A stretch of DNA of 64,000 bases. Origin: Parastagonospora avenae f. sp. tritici 18332-5. Lineage: Eukaryota; Ascomycota; Dothideomycetes; Pleosporales; Phaeosphaeriaceae. A program made the position numbers and the translations under genes. Position 1 is the first letter of the stretch, and each line of letters starts with the position of its first letter. The stretch is taken from contig JAFJTR010000008.1 in NCBI GenBank assembly GCA_022559985.1, forward strand, positions 641,404 through 705,403, in the 5' to 3' direction. Below are positions 56,483 to 64,000 of this stretch, in pieces. The notes below the pieces were generated by a model. That model saw only the letters and a program-made list of their open reading frames with translations, was not told the origin of the DNA and did not search any database.

Positions 56483-59400
56483 TTACAACGCATCCCATCC
56501 CTCCTCAAACATAGTCCTCTTCTTTGCCAAGTCTTCCTCACCCAGCTTCAATGGCCTGACCACTTGCAGTGCTCCAGTACCTAGCTTCATGCTCTGTCCC
56601 ATGATGATGCTCTCGCTCACACCATCAATTGTGTCCGTCTTTCCTCTCGCCGCTGCCTCGAATAGATGGTCGGGCGTCTTTTCGAAAGACGCAAGCTGCA
56701 GCACTGAGTCGCGCGTCTTTTGCAGACCAAATCGCGTAATGCCGTAAACGTCACCCTTGAACGTCATAACATCAGCAAGCAAGGCCATATGACGTGGATC
56801 AATGTCCATGTTTCCCATGACAGCGCTGATCTCGCGCATGATGGTCGCGCGGGCGGCTTCAATACCGAGGACTGTTCGGACCTCCATAACATGATTGCTC
56901 ATGGTCTTGTAGGGCTCAATACCTGGCGTCGTCAAACAGTCCTTGAGTCCGTATCCTTCGACAAGTAATTCGCATTCGTAGTCGCCATTTTTGTTAGGCG
57001 TGGTCGCTTTCTTGATAATAGCGCGAGTGCAGCCATCATAACCTTTGATCACGACATGGGGTATCAGATTTTTGACCTGTTGGACACGTTCGAAATATTC
57101 CTTATGGTTCTTGCTGGCTTTAGTGGCGGGGCGTTTCTTAGAAGCAGATGGGTCGGCAATTTCGACGCGGATCAAAGATGATGAGATCCGTACTTTGGTG
57201 CCAGCTTTACCCCATTTGAGAGGCTTGTGTTTGTTGATGGCATTGACAATCTCGTGTGGGGTGATGTCGACGAACAGAGCATTCACGGTATCCCAGTCGA
57301 TACGCATAGCGATATAGGCGCCGGTCGGATGCCAGACATCTTCGACGTAAGAGATGATATCGCGAAGGTATGTCTTCTCAACGCGCGCCTTGACGATTCG
57401 AGCGGCGCTTTCGCTGATCTTGTTCGAGAGGACGCAAGTAATGACAGGCGTTGAGATGGTAGAAGATGCGTTGATGATTTCCTTGATACGAGGTACACCT
57501 TGAGTAATGGACATACCAGCGACACCAGCAAAATGGAAAGTCTTCAATGTCATCTGTGTGCCGGGCTCACCAATGGACTGTGCACCGATAGCTCCGACTG
57601 CGTGACCTGGCTGCACACGTGAGCGATGATACTTTGTCAGACACAGGTCGATGAACGTGTCCAGCGCAGTTTGTGAGATCTTGGCAATGCCATCTGCGAG
57701 AGTATACTTTTCCCTATCCGCTTCCGATCTCTTTGTGCTACAGGCCTCTAGAGCGACGCCGAGGTGCACCAGCGTGGTCTCTAGCTTCTGTGCCTTATCA
57801 AAGATGTAAGTCTGCACTGTGTCCAAAAAGTCTCGCAGCGATTCTTTCTGGTCGATACTACTGTCGCTCTTGTCGTTGTACTCGAGTGGCGTGATCCCGT
57901 CAAGTTTGAAGCGAGGGTATTTGTTTCGCTCGGTATTGAGCTTTGCTACAGTGTGTGCACGAGCAGCTTCAGGGGTAAGACTGGTTTCGCTATTGTCCCA
58001 AGTCGAAGTGATGGCGTGCGAGAAAGTGCGGTCAAAGTTCACGGGCTGCGCTCTTCCCTCCATGTCAACAGGGTCTAGATTATCATCTCCATATTGAAAT
58101 TGAACAACCGTGCCTGATGAGTTTCGCACGGTATCGTCGTATTGCGCGGAGAGATCTTCCAGTGACTTCATAAGACGTCGACTCATGTAGCCAGTTTCAG
58201 CCGTCTTGACCGCTGTATCGACCAGACCCTCACGACCACTCATGGCGTGAAAAATGAACTCGGATGGAGTAAGACCGGAGTAGAAACTGTTGCTGACAAA
58301 ACCCTTGGCAGCCGGCTGACGAGCCGCTTTCGGGAAATGAGGAAGGGTTCTATGGTGGAAGCCATCGGCGACACGCGCGCCACCAATCATCTGCTGTCCG
58401 ACAGAGGCCACCATCTGAGAAACATTGATGTTGGAACCTTTAGATCCGCACTTGGCCATCAGAAGTGGCGAGTTCCATCTGCTGAGCTCTTCAAAACAGA
58501 TGTCACCAGCCGCCTGACGAACACCAGAAAGGATACCACCAATCTGAATTTCCATGGTCTGTTCTTCGTCACACCCTGCGGCGCGTTCAAGTTTACCCTC
58601 TTTGAAGTCCTTGATGAGCTTGTCACATTTCGCATATGCCTCCTCGACTAAAGCCTGCTTCTTCTGGTTCAAAACTTCTCCAGGCGTGACATCGCTGATG
58701 CCAAGGGAGAAACCGTTGTTGGTCAGCCAGCGTGCGGAGAGCCTTGCAAGTCGATTCATTCCCTGTACAGCATGTTCGGGCCCGAAATCTCGCATCATGA
58801 CATAGAAGACGGATTCCTTCTTACCGTCACCAACGGTGGCCTTGTCCATGACACCGCACATGACTTCTGAGTTCCGAATGATGAGGTAAGCATCGTTCTC
58901 GTCTAGGTCGGGAGCGCGTCCCGGGACAGGCTTATATTGCTTGCAACCAGCTTCGAGGTTGACAAGGACCCTGGACTCCTTGTTGGGCCTCATGAGTAGG
59001 TTGAAAACTTGTTTCCCTGTCCAAAGTGCCTGTGGCTTCCAGATGACTGGGGGAGGTATCTCGATGGGCAGGTATTTGCCCGTATCCGGGTCATAGGCAC
59101 CCTCTCCTGTGAACATATAGTTGACAATCTGACAGAATGTCCGTCGGTCGTAGAAGTTGCTCTTGTTGCTCAGGATAAACGCGGCGGTGATGAAATCTTG
59201 AATCGCTGCAATGATTGGCGTTCCATTCTTTGGTGTGGCCAGATTGTACTTGACGCCCATAAGCTCAGTCGCTTCTGTTCGTGCTTCTTCAGTCTGAGGA
59301 ACATGCAAATTCATCTCATCGCCATCAAAATCGGCGTTGTAAGGGTTACAGACGCACTCGTTGAGTCGAAATGTTCTCCATGGCCGGATCTTGGCTCGAT

Positions 59401-60904
59401 GGCTCAGAATACTGAGCTTGTGTAGGGAGGGTTGTCGATTGAAGAGCACGATGTCGCCGTCCTCGAGATGGCGTTCGACGATGTCACCAAACCTCAGCGC
59501 AGCTGCAGGTCCCTGTAGTCTCTCTCCTTTCTTGTCGTGTCTCGACAGCGCAATCAAGGATACCTTGCGCGGGTCCTGATCGGGACCTAGGTCCTTGAGA
59601 ATGTAATTGGCACCGGGATACTTGTTGGCACCATTTAGGACAAGCTTCTGCAGCTTTTTGATATTGTATCTTGTGACTTTCTCGGGGTATGTCAGAATTT
59701 TGGCGACTCGCTGCGGCACCGCAACCTCGTCAATGCTCAAGTTCGGATCTGGTCCAATGACAGTACGGCCAGAAAAGTCAACACGCTTTCCAGACAAGTT
59801 CTGACGGAAACGGCCACCTTTTCCCTTCAGCCTCTGTGAGAAACCTCGCATCGTCTTTTGTAGGCCCTGCTGCTTCAATCCAGGCGCGTCGCTGTTGATG
59901 TACATGGCAATCTGCAGTTGCAGAAAATCCCACTGCTCCATCAGAATCTGCAAAGGGAATCCTCGAGCAAGCCCTGCGCGTATGATGCTGCTGATTTGGC
60001 ATATGTCTCCGATCTTGTTTGTGACATCGTCCTCGGTCGCGCCACCCTCTTGCATGACAGATGGACGTAGAGCTACGGGGGGTACAGGCATATACTCCCA
60101 GATCAACATCTCGGGGCGCGCATCTTCTGGGATCATAGCTAATAATTCACAGTCTTCGGGCGAGATCTTCTTGAACAGGTTGAGGGTCCGCAGTGGGTGC
60201 ATGTCGTCGACGGCTTTCTTAAGATGCTTGTCCAGGTCGGGGTTCGCAGCTTTGGCAGTCTCGAAAGACTGATCGAATTCGATCTTGCCAGCGGGCGGCT
60301 TCTTCGTCTTGGCAGTCGAGCGATTGAAGGCATCGTAGCGGTTGTGGATGATCTTGAGCGGGTGGCCAGGCACTTTTCGCACAGTTCCCTGGAGCGCATC
60401 GCAGTATGGACATGTCTTCTTCTTGCGACAGTCCTCAAGCACCTTCTTCGAGATTGCCGTTCGCCGCAGCGTGTCCATGTCTGGCCGGCGCATGCTGCGC
60501 AAATACCTCCGTCGCTCCACCTCATCCAGTAGCACCCGCGAGCAGTCTTTGCAGATGCAGTTCAGCACCTCGATGATGTGCTTCAGATACCCCACGTGGA
60601 ATGCCGGCAGCGCCAGCTTGATGTGTCCGAAGTGGCCATTGCACTTATCCAGCTTCTCTCCACAAGTTCCACATTCGCCAGTCTTGCTTGAGATGCCCAT
60701 GAGCGGGTCCATGGGCCCATTGGCTGTGAGCGCGCGCGTGTTATCCGCGGCGGGGGTGAGGTCGTAGACATTGCGGTCGGAGACTTCGATGACGGCCTGG
60801 TTCACAATGTCCTGGTTGGAGTATATGCCGAACTGGATGTGCTTGATGCGCGCGGGAATGCGGTCCACGACCTGCTGCTTCGCCGACGTGCGCGGCGCCT
60901 CCAT
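56483..60904 (-). CDS. RPC1: RNA polymerase III largest subunit (RPC1/RPC160)
   Basis: A single exon of 1473 codons, matching the family's usual length. The N-terminal clamp has zinc motifs CGTCGEKLDKCNGHFGH (near residue 77) and CKDCSRVLL, CPYCDALQG. The active-site loop NADFDGDEMNLHVP holds the three Mg-binding aspartates. The trigger-loop/bridge region shows GHAVGAIGAQSIGEPGTQ, then MTLKTFHFAGVAGMSITQG. C-terminal features (ISAVMGNMDIDPRHMALLAD; YGITRFGLQKTRDSVLQLAS) are typical of Pol III rather than Pol I or Pol II; there is no CTD heptad tail. The enzyme makes tRNA, 5S rRNA and other small RNAs in the nucleus. No intron is needed. Confidence 0.97.
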   Translation of the reverse strand: MEAPRTSAKQQVVDRIPARIKHIQFGIYSNQDIVNQAVIEVSDRNVYDLTPAADNTRALTANGPMDPLMGISSKTGECGTCGEKLDKCNGHFGHIKLALPAFHVGYLKHIIEVLNCICKDCSRVLLDEVERRRYLRSMRRPDMDTLRRTAISKKVLEDCRKKKTCPYCDALQGTVRKVPGHPLKIIHNRYDAFNRSTAKTKKPPAGKIEFDQSFETAKAANPDLDKHLKKAVDDMHPLRTLNLFKKISPEDCELLAMIPEDARPEMLIWEYMPVPPVALRPSVMQEGGATEDDVTNKIGDICQISSIIRAGLARGFPLQILMEQWDFLQLQIAMYINSDAPGLKQQGLQKTMRGFSQRLKGKGGRFRQNLSGKRVDFSGRTVIGPDPNLSIDEVAVPQRVAKILTYPEKVTRYNIKKLQKLVLNGANKYPGANYILKDLGPDQDPRKVSLIALSRHDKKGERLQGPAAALRFGDIVERHLEDGDIVLFNRQPSLHKLSILSHRAKIRPWRTFRLNECVCNPYNADFDGDEMNLHVPQTEEARTEATELMGVKYNLATPKNGTPIIAAIQDFITAAFILSNKSNFYDRRTFCQIVNYMFTGEGAYDPDTGKYLPIEIPPPVIWKPQALWTGKQVFNLLMRPNKESRVLVNLEAGCKQYKPVPGRAPDLDENDAYLIIRNSEVMCGVMDKATVGDGKKESVFYVMMRDFGPEHAVQGMNRLARLSARWLTNNGFSLGISDVTPGEVLNQKKQALVEEAYAKCDKLIKDFKEGKLERAAGCDEEQTMEIQIGGILSGVRQAAGDICFEELSRWNSPLLMAKCGSKGSNINVSQMVASVGQQMIGGARVADGFHHRTLPHFPKAARQPAAKGFVSNSFYSGLTPSEFIFHAMSGREGLVDTAVKTAETGYMSRRLMKSLEDLSAQYDDTVRNSSGTVVQFQYGDDNLDPVDMEGRAQPVNFDRTFSHAITSTWDNSETSLTPEAARAHTVAKLNTERNKYPRFKLDGITPLEYNDKSDSSIDQKESLRDFLDTVQTYIFDKAQKLETTLVHLGVALEACSTKRSEADREKYTLADGIAKISQTALDTFIDLCLTKYHRSRVQPGHAVGAIGAQSIGEPGTQMTLKTFHFAGVAGMSITQGVPRIKEIINASSTISTPVITCVLSNKISESAARIVKARVEKTYLRDIISYVEDVWHPTGAYIAMRIDWDTVNALFVDITPHEIVNAINKHKPLKWGKAGTKVRISSSLIRVEIADPSASKKRPATKASKNHKEYFERVQQVKNLIPHVVIKGYDGCTRAIIKKATTPNKNGDYECELLVEGYGLKDCLTTPGIEPYKTMSNHVMEVRTVLGIEAARATIMREISAVMGNMDIDPRHMALLADVMTFKGDVYGITRFGLQKTRDSVLQLASFEKTPDHLFEAAARGKTDTIDGVSESIIMGQSMKLGTGALQVVRPLKLGEEDLAKKRTMFEEGWDAL

Positions 60905-61476
60905 GTTGGCGGCGGGGTGCGTGTAGGTGGAGGATTCGTGTCGTGCTACCGGAAATCTTCAGAAGTTGCGTGCATAGTCGAGGCGCCGTGAGTCATGTTC
61001 GGGCGGCGAGGTTCACAGTCAGTCTCTTGCTTCAGTCGCGAGGATTGAAGATTTTGGTGGGGTCCCATTTCGCTCCCGCTCTGCGCTTCTGCATGCTAGC
61101 CGACGCTAGGCAGGGGAGGTGCACGCTAATGTGACCTGATAAGCTGATAGCACCAGAGTGAAGGGCACGGACGCATGGGGAAGGCAGCCGCGACGACAGC
61201 AATAGTTGTCTCACCCTCGTCCCCGCCAACAGAAGAACGGCTCCTGTAGACTCGAGACTCGAGACTCGACGTCTTCTACGTAAACGCTACTTTGCCGTGG
61301 GTAATCAACTCACATACGCCATCTCGACACCTCTATCTACTTCACGGCTCCCCCGCAGCTCCGCCCCACCACCGTGTCCCACGACCACAGCGCTTCGACC
61401 ACCGCCCTTCCCCCCTCTCCCTCTCTTCTGCCTCTCTGGAACCAACTTCTATTGTATCAGCTGCGGCAAATACAAC
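60905..61476. promoter_or_regulatory. Divergent promoter, RPC1 / FHA gene
   Basis: A 572-bp gap between two divergent starts. It contains AGACTCG in three perfect tandem copies at 61248-61268, which creates overlapping CTCGAG palindromes. A C/T-rich tract at about 61340-61440 precedes the FHA start, as expected of a fungal core promoter or leader. Confidence 0.5.
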
Positions 61477-63276
61477 ATGTCCGACAGTATGTCTCTCGGC
61501 TCAACTACTTGGTCGTGTTCCACTAACTGTGTAGCGTTCCGCGTCATCCTCCGGGACATCGACGGCTTCGAGGGCTTCTCCTCTCGCCAGTTCGACCTCG
61601 CTCTCCACGCAAAGTTCCCCATCGGACGTGCGTCCAAGAACACCACCAAGCAGGAGCTCATGCCAGCGCCTAACAACGCATACATCGACTCACCAGTCAT
61701 CTCTCGCAACCACGCTGTCTTCACCGCCCACGCAGATAGCGGCACGCCCCAAGTCTTCGTCACCGATCTGGGGTCCATGCACGGCACCATGGTGAACGGC
61801 GAGAGGCTTCCTACTCACATGCCCAAGCAACTGTCATCTGGCGACAAGCTGCAGTTCGGCATCGATGTGAACCGAAACGAAGGTATGCAACCCACAGTCC
61901 CCTCCCTTTCACCGTCTCCGAGGGACAGCGCTGACCTGCCGTCACCCTCAGAGTTCTTTGTCGCTCGAAAGTATGAGTTCGAGGCTCGTCTTGGCCGTGA
62001 CGAAGCGCCCTTCTCCATGGGCTTCACAGTGCCTGACAGTGATGGAGAGGATATTGACGGTACGACCCCTCGCCGTGGCAGCCAATATAATCCACTCACA
62101 ATCGACGATTCAGACTCGGAATCCGAAGCATCTGAAGAAGAGCACCTCGACACGACTATGATGGCCGAGGGCTTCATTGTCACCGATGACGACGACGAAG
62201 ATGACGAAGAACAATCTGCTGCAGCAGGCATCCACCTCATGAGGGAGACAGTCTCTGGAGCTGTCGACGATGCAGCATTTGCCAACCAACTTTACTTGGA
62301 CGTGACCGGTGGAGTCGGCTACTCGTCGAGCGATGACCAGGACGACGACATCGAGGATTTCAATACCGAAGCTTCTGTCATGGGTGACTCCATGGCAGCG
62401 TACGACTCCGATTTCGGTGGCCCATCCTTCGGACATGAGGCGTCTCCGAACTCAGCGGAACATACGACAGAGACCAGGACTACCACCACTCTGGCGCCTA
62501 TGCAGTCACAAGCACCGACCCATACCAGCTTCTCGTCCCAGAGCCTTTTCGAGGCAAGCGGTGCTTTCGAGGAATTGCCGAGCATGAACGCGCCGCGACA
62601 TGCATTTGAGTCGGCCTTCACTCACCCATGCCCGCCTGCATTGCCACCACGCCCAGCAGCTGCACCAAACAACAGGCCTCCGTGGCATTCAGCCGAATAC
62701 CCTGCCTACCCTGCTTACCTTGACACGAGTGCAGACCGTCCTACACCGCTCAGCCCGCTCCAAGTGTCTCTGTCTGGGGCGCCTCTGAATGCCGCGGATA
62801 TCTTCGTTGTGGGAGAAACTGACTCCGCAAACAATGTTCCACGTTCAGATCGTACCCAGACTCCTCCATCAATGCAACAGTCTGATGCGATGACTGCCTC
62901 GACTCCGCCACCGGGCCGGAGGACTAAAGTCTCGATCGGTGAAATTGTCGAAGAACAGCCACCTACGCCTGAGTCTCTCAACGGCATGAAGCGAAAGGCA
63001 GACGTCCTTGAGGAAGTTGAAGAAATCAAGGCTCCTGTCGTCAAGTCGCCGATCCCGGAAATCCTCCCAGTGACCGAGGCAAGCTCGCCTGGTTCTCCTT
63101 CAGCCAACCATGACACCGCCGAAACAGCAGCAATCATTGCCTCACGACCCAAGAAGCAGCCCAGGTCTATCCTACGAAAGATCAACACGACGGCTAAGTA
63201 TCTTGGCATTGGTGCTGCTGGAGCTGCGGGTGCCCTGGCTATGCTTTCTGCTCTACCAGATGCATTCTTCGTTTAG
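61477..63276 (+). CDS. FHA domain protein with hydrophobic C-terminal tail
   Basis: Exons 61477..61486, 61535..61882 and 61952..63276 encode 560 residues. The tiny first exon (MSD plus one base) joins across a GTATGT...TGTAG intron with an ACTAAC branch site to give MSDTFRVILRDIDGFE. The second intron (69 bp) restores NRNEEFFVARKYEFE. The FHA domain fills residues ~1-125: FPIGRAS, then SPVISRNHAVF and LGSMHGTMVNGERL, the phosphothreonine-binding signatures. An acidic disordered middle follows (DDSDSESEASEEEHLDT; DDDDEDDEEQ) with many Ser/Thr-Pro sites. The last ~35 residues have basic RSILRKINTTAKYLG, then a hydrophobic AAGAAGALAMLSALP. This is a plausible tail anchor. It recalls SLMAP/Far9-type FHA proteins but lacks their coiled coils, so orthology is uncertain. 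Confidence 0.88.
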   Translation: MSDSMSLGSTTWSCSTNCVAFRVILRDIDGFEGFSSRQFDLALHAKFPIGRASKNTTKQELMPAPNNAYIDSPVISRNHAVFTAHADSGTPQVFVTDLGSMHGTMVNGERLPTHMPKQLSSGDKLQFGIDVNRNEGMQPTVPSLSPSPRDSADLPSPSEFFVARKYEFEARLGRDEAPFSMGFTVPDSDGEDIDGTTPRRGSQYNPLTIDDSDSESEASEEEHLDTTMMAEGFIVTDDDDEDDEEQSAAAGIHLMRETVSGAVDDAAFANQLYLDVTGGVGYSSSDDQDDDIEDFNTEASVMGDSMAAYDSDFGGPSFGHEASPNSAEHTTETRTTTTLAPMQSQAPTHTSFSSQSLFEASGAFEELPSMNAPRHAFESAFTHPCPPALPPRPAAAPNNRPPWHSAEYPAYPAYLDTSADRPTPLSPLQVSLSGAPLNAADIFVVGETDSANNVPRSDRTQTPPSMQQSDAMTASTPPPGRRTKVSIGEIVEEQPPTPESLNGMKRKADVLEEVEEIKAPVVKSPIPEILPVTEASSPGSPSANHDTAETAAIIASRPKKQPRSILRKINTTAKYLGIGAAGAAGALAMLSALPDAFFV

Positions 63277-64000
63277 GCAACTTCGAACAGGTTGCATCAT
63301 TTTCTCTTCTTTTCTTTCGATCTTGGTATATGGAGTCAGGACATCATGGTGAGGAGTAAATATGACATAGGAGTACGCATCATATATCCATCTGAATCAC
63401 ATACGGCCAAGGCGTTTAGGTGGCGGGTACGGCATGATGTGTCCACGGGTCTGGCTTTATGGTCTGGGTGGCGCATTCCGTGTATTTGTTCCTTCAATGA
63501 GATCCACATTATAAACTTTGCTTTTTCATGTAAAGTGCCACTGGTGCGAAATGGGATAGGCATGTTGTCAACCTTCTGACAAAGATTAGCAAAGGGTGGC
63601 AGGTTTCGTCTTCACGCATGTCAGCGTGAATGGAACGAGCGAGCCACATTTGAGAAGCTTATAGTGAATATCAAAAGTGATGGAAATTGGCAGGATTCAG
63701 GTCAAGCCGAGCAGGCTGTTTGGACGATTGCACGTTGAGATGTCTCTGAGTGTCATTGGAGAAGCCGTGGATTTTTTTGACACATGACTGTGAACATTAT
63801 GATTTGATTTGAATTGATTATGTTTGAAATACATTTCCTTTGATAATCTTATATATGTGGTAGTTAATGCAGTTGTATTACCACAGGACAAATGAAACAC
63901 ATAGTGTTGGTAGAACTTCACCTTAGGTAAAGCAAGTACAATTGTACGGTGTGAAGCAAGTTGCAAACTTTGAGTTGTTGCAGATTGATTGATTGATTGA
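63277..64000. other. 3' region of the FHA gene, end of window
   Basis: A/T-rich, probably 3' UTR and spacer. The last bases are a short (TTGA)n/(TGAT)n run that continues past the window. No gene supported. Confidence 0.5.

Noticed and set aside
1..64000. Intact transposon, CRISPR array, rRNA or secondary-metabolite backbone gene
   Set aside because: No transposase, reverse transcriptase, regularly spaced repeats, rRNA-like sequence, PKS, NRPS or terpene synthase motifs were seen in any frame.

Overview
The window is nuclear DNA of a filamentous ascomycete. Most genes contain short introns (about 45-110 bp) with GT...AG ends and CTAAC/CTGAC-like branch points. Genes lie close together on both strands without operons. 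The gene content includes HET, MYND, F-box/ankyrin, CAP/PR-1-like, PUF and GPI-anchor proteins. The mix of HET protein, decayed F-box-like genes and small secreted proteins suggests a Dothideomycete, probably Pleosporales. That placement is inference from gene families only.

Layout. 0-6.5 kb: a proline/serine-rich unknown protein (+), a long non-coding stretch with decayed repeats at 3.5-4.1 kb, and an F-box-like/ankyrin gene (-) with an internal stop. 6.5-9 kb: a SPATA20/DUF255 thioredoxin-fold protein with a mitochondrial-type N-terminus. 11.6-12.7 kb: a secreted CAP protein. 13.8-15.3 kb: a broken F-box/LRR-like gene. 15.6-16.3 kb: a GFA zinc protein (-). 17.9-18.9 kb: an alpha/beta hydrolase lacking its 5' part. 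20-23 kb: a Puf3-type RNA-binding protein (-). 25.6-32.7 kb: a single-pass membrane protein, GPI ethanolamine-phosphate transferase 3 and an unknown 603-aa protein (all +). 33.5-36.7 kb: a small secreted protein (-) and an NmrA-like dehydrogenase (+). 36.7-41 kb: a 1432-aa PARP6/8-like protein (-). 41.9-46.4 kb: a protein ending in a CaaX box (-), divergent from ER glucosidase I (+). 47-52 kb: four minus-strand genes (small secreted protein, Sld7-like protein, DUF4267-like membrane protein, unknown 329-aa protein). 52.5-56 kb: a HET protein and a MYND-finger protein (-). 56.5-63.3 kb: the largest subunit of RNA polymerase III (-), divergent from an FHA protein with a hydrophobic tail (+).

The genes do not form one pathway. 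GPI13 and glucosidase I both act in the ER on glycoconjugates, but they are 14 kb apart. Housekeeping genes (RPC1, GPI13, glucosidase I, PUF) are intact. Lineage-specific families (F-box/ankyrin, F-box/LRR, hydrolase) show decay.

I found no rRNA, confident tRNA, CRISPR, intact transposon or clear secondary-metabolite cluster. The best candidates for something little described are the PARP6/8-like protein with its roughly 1000-residue uncharacterised N-terminal region, the possibly farnesylated protein and the tail-anchored FHA protein. Gene models were built by reading splice sites by eye; no search or expression data were used.
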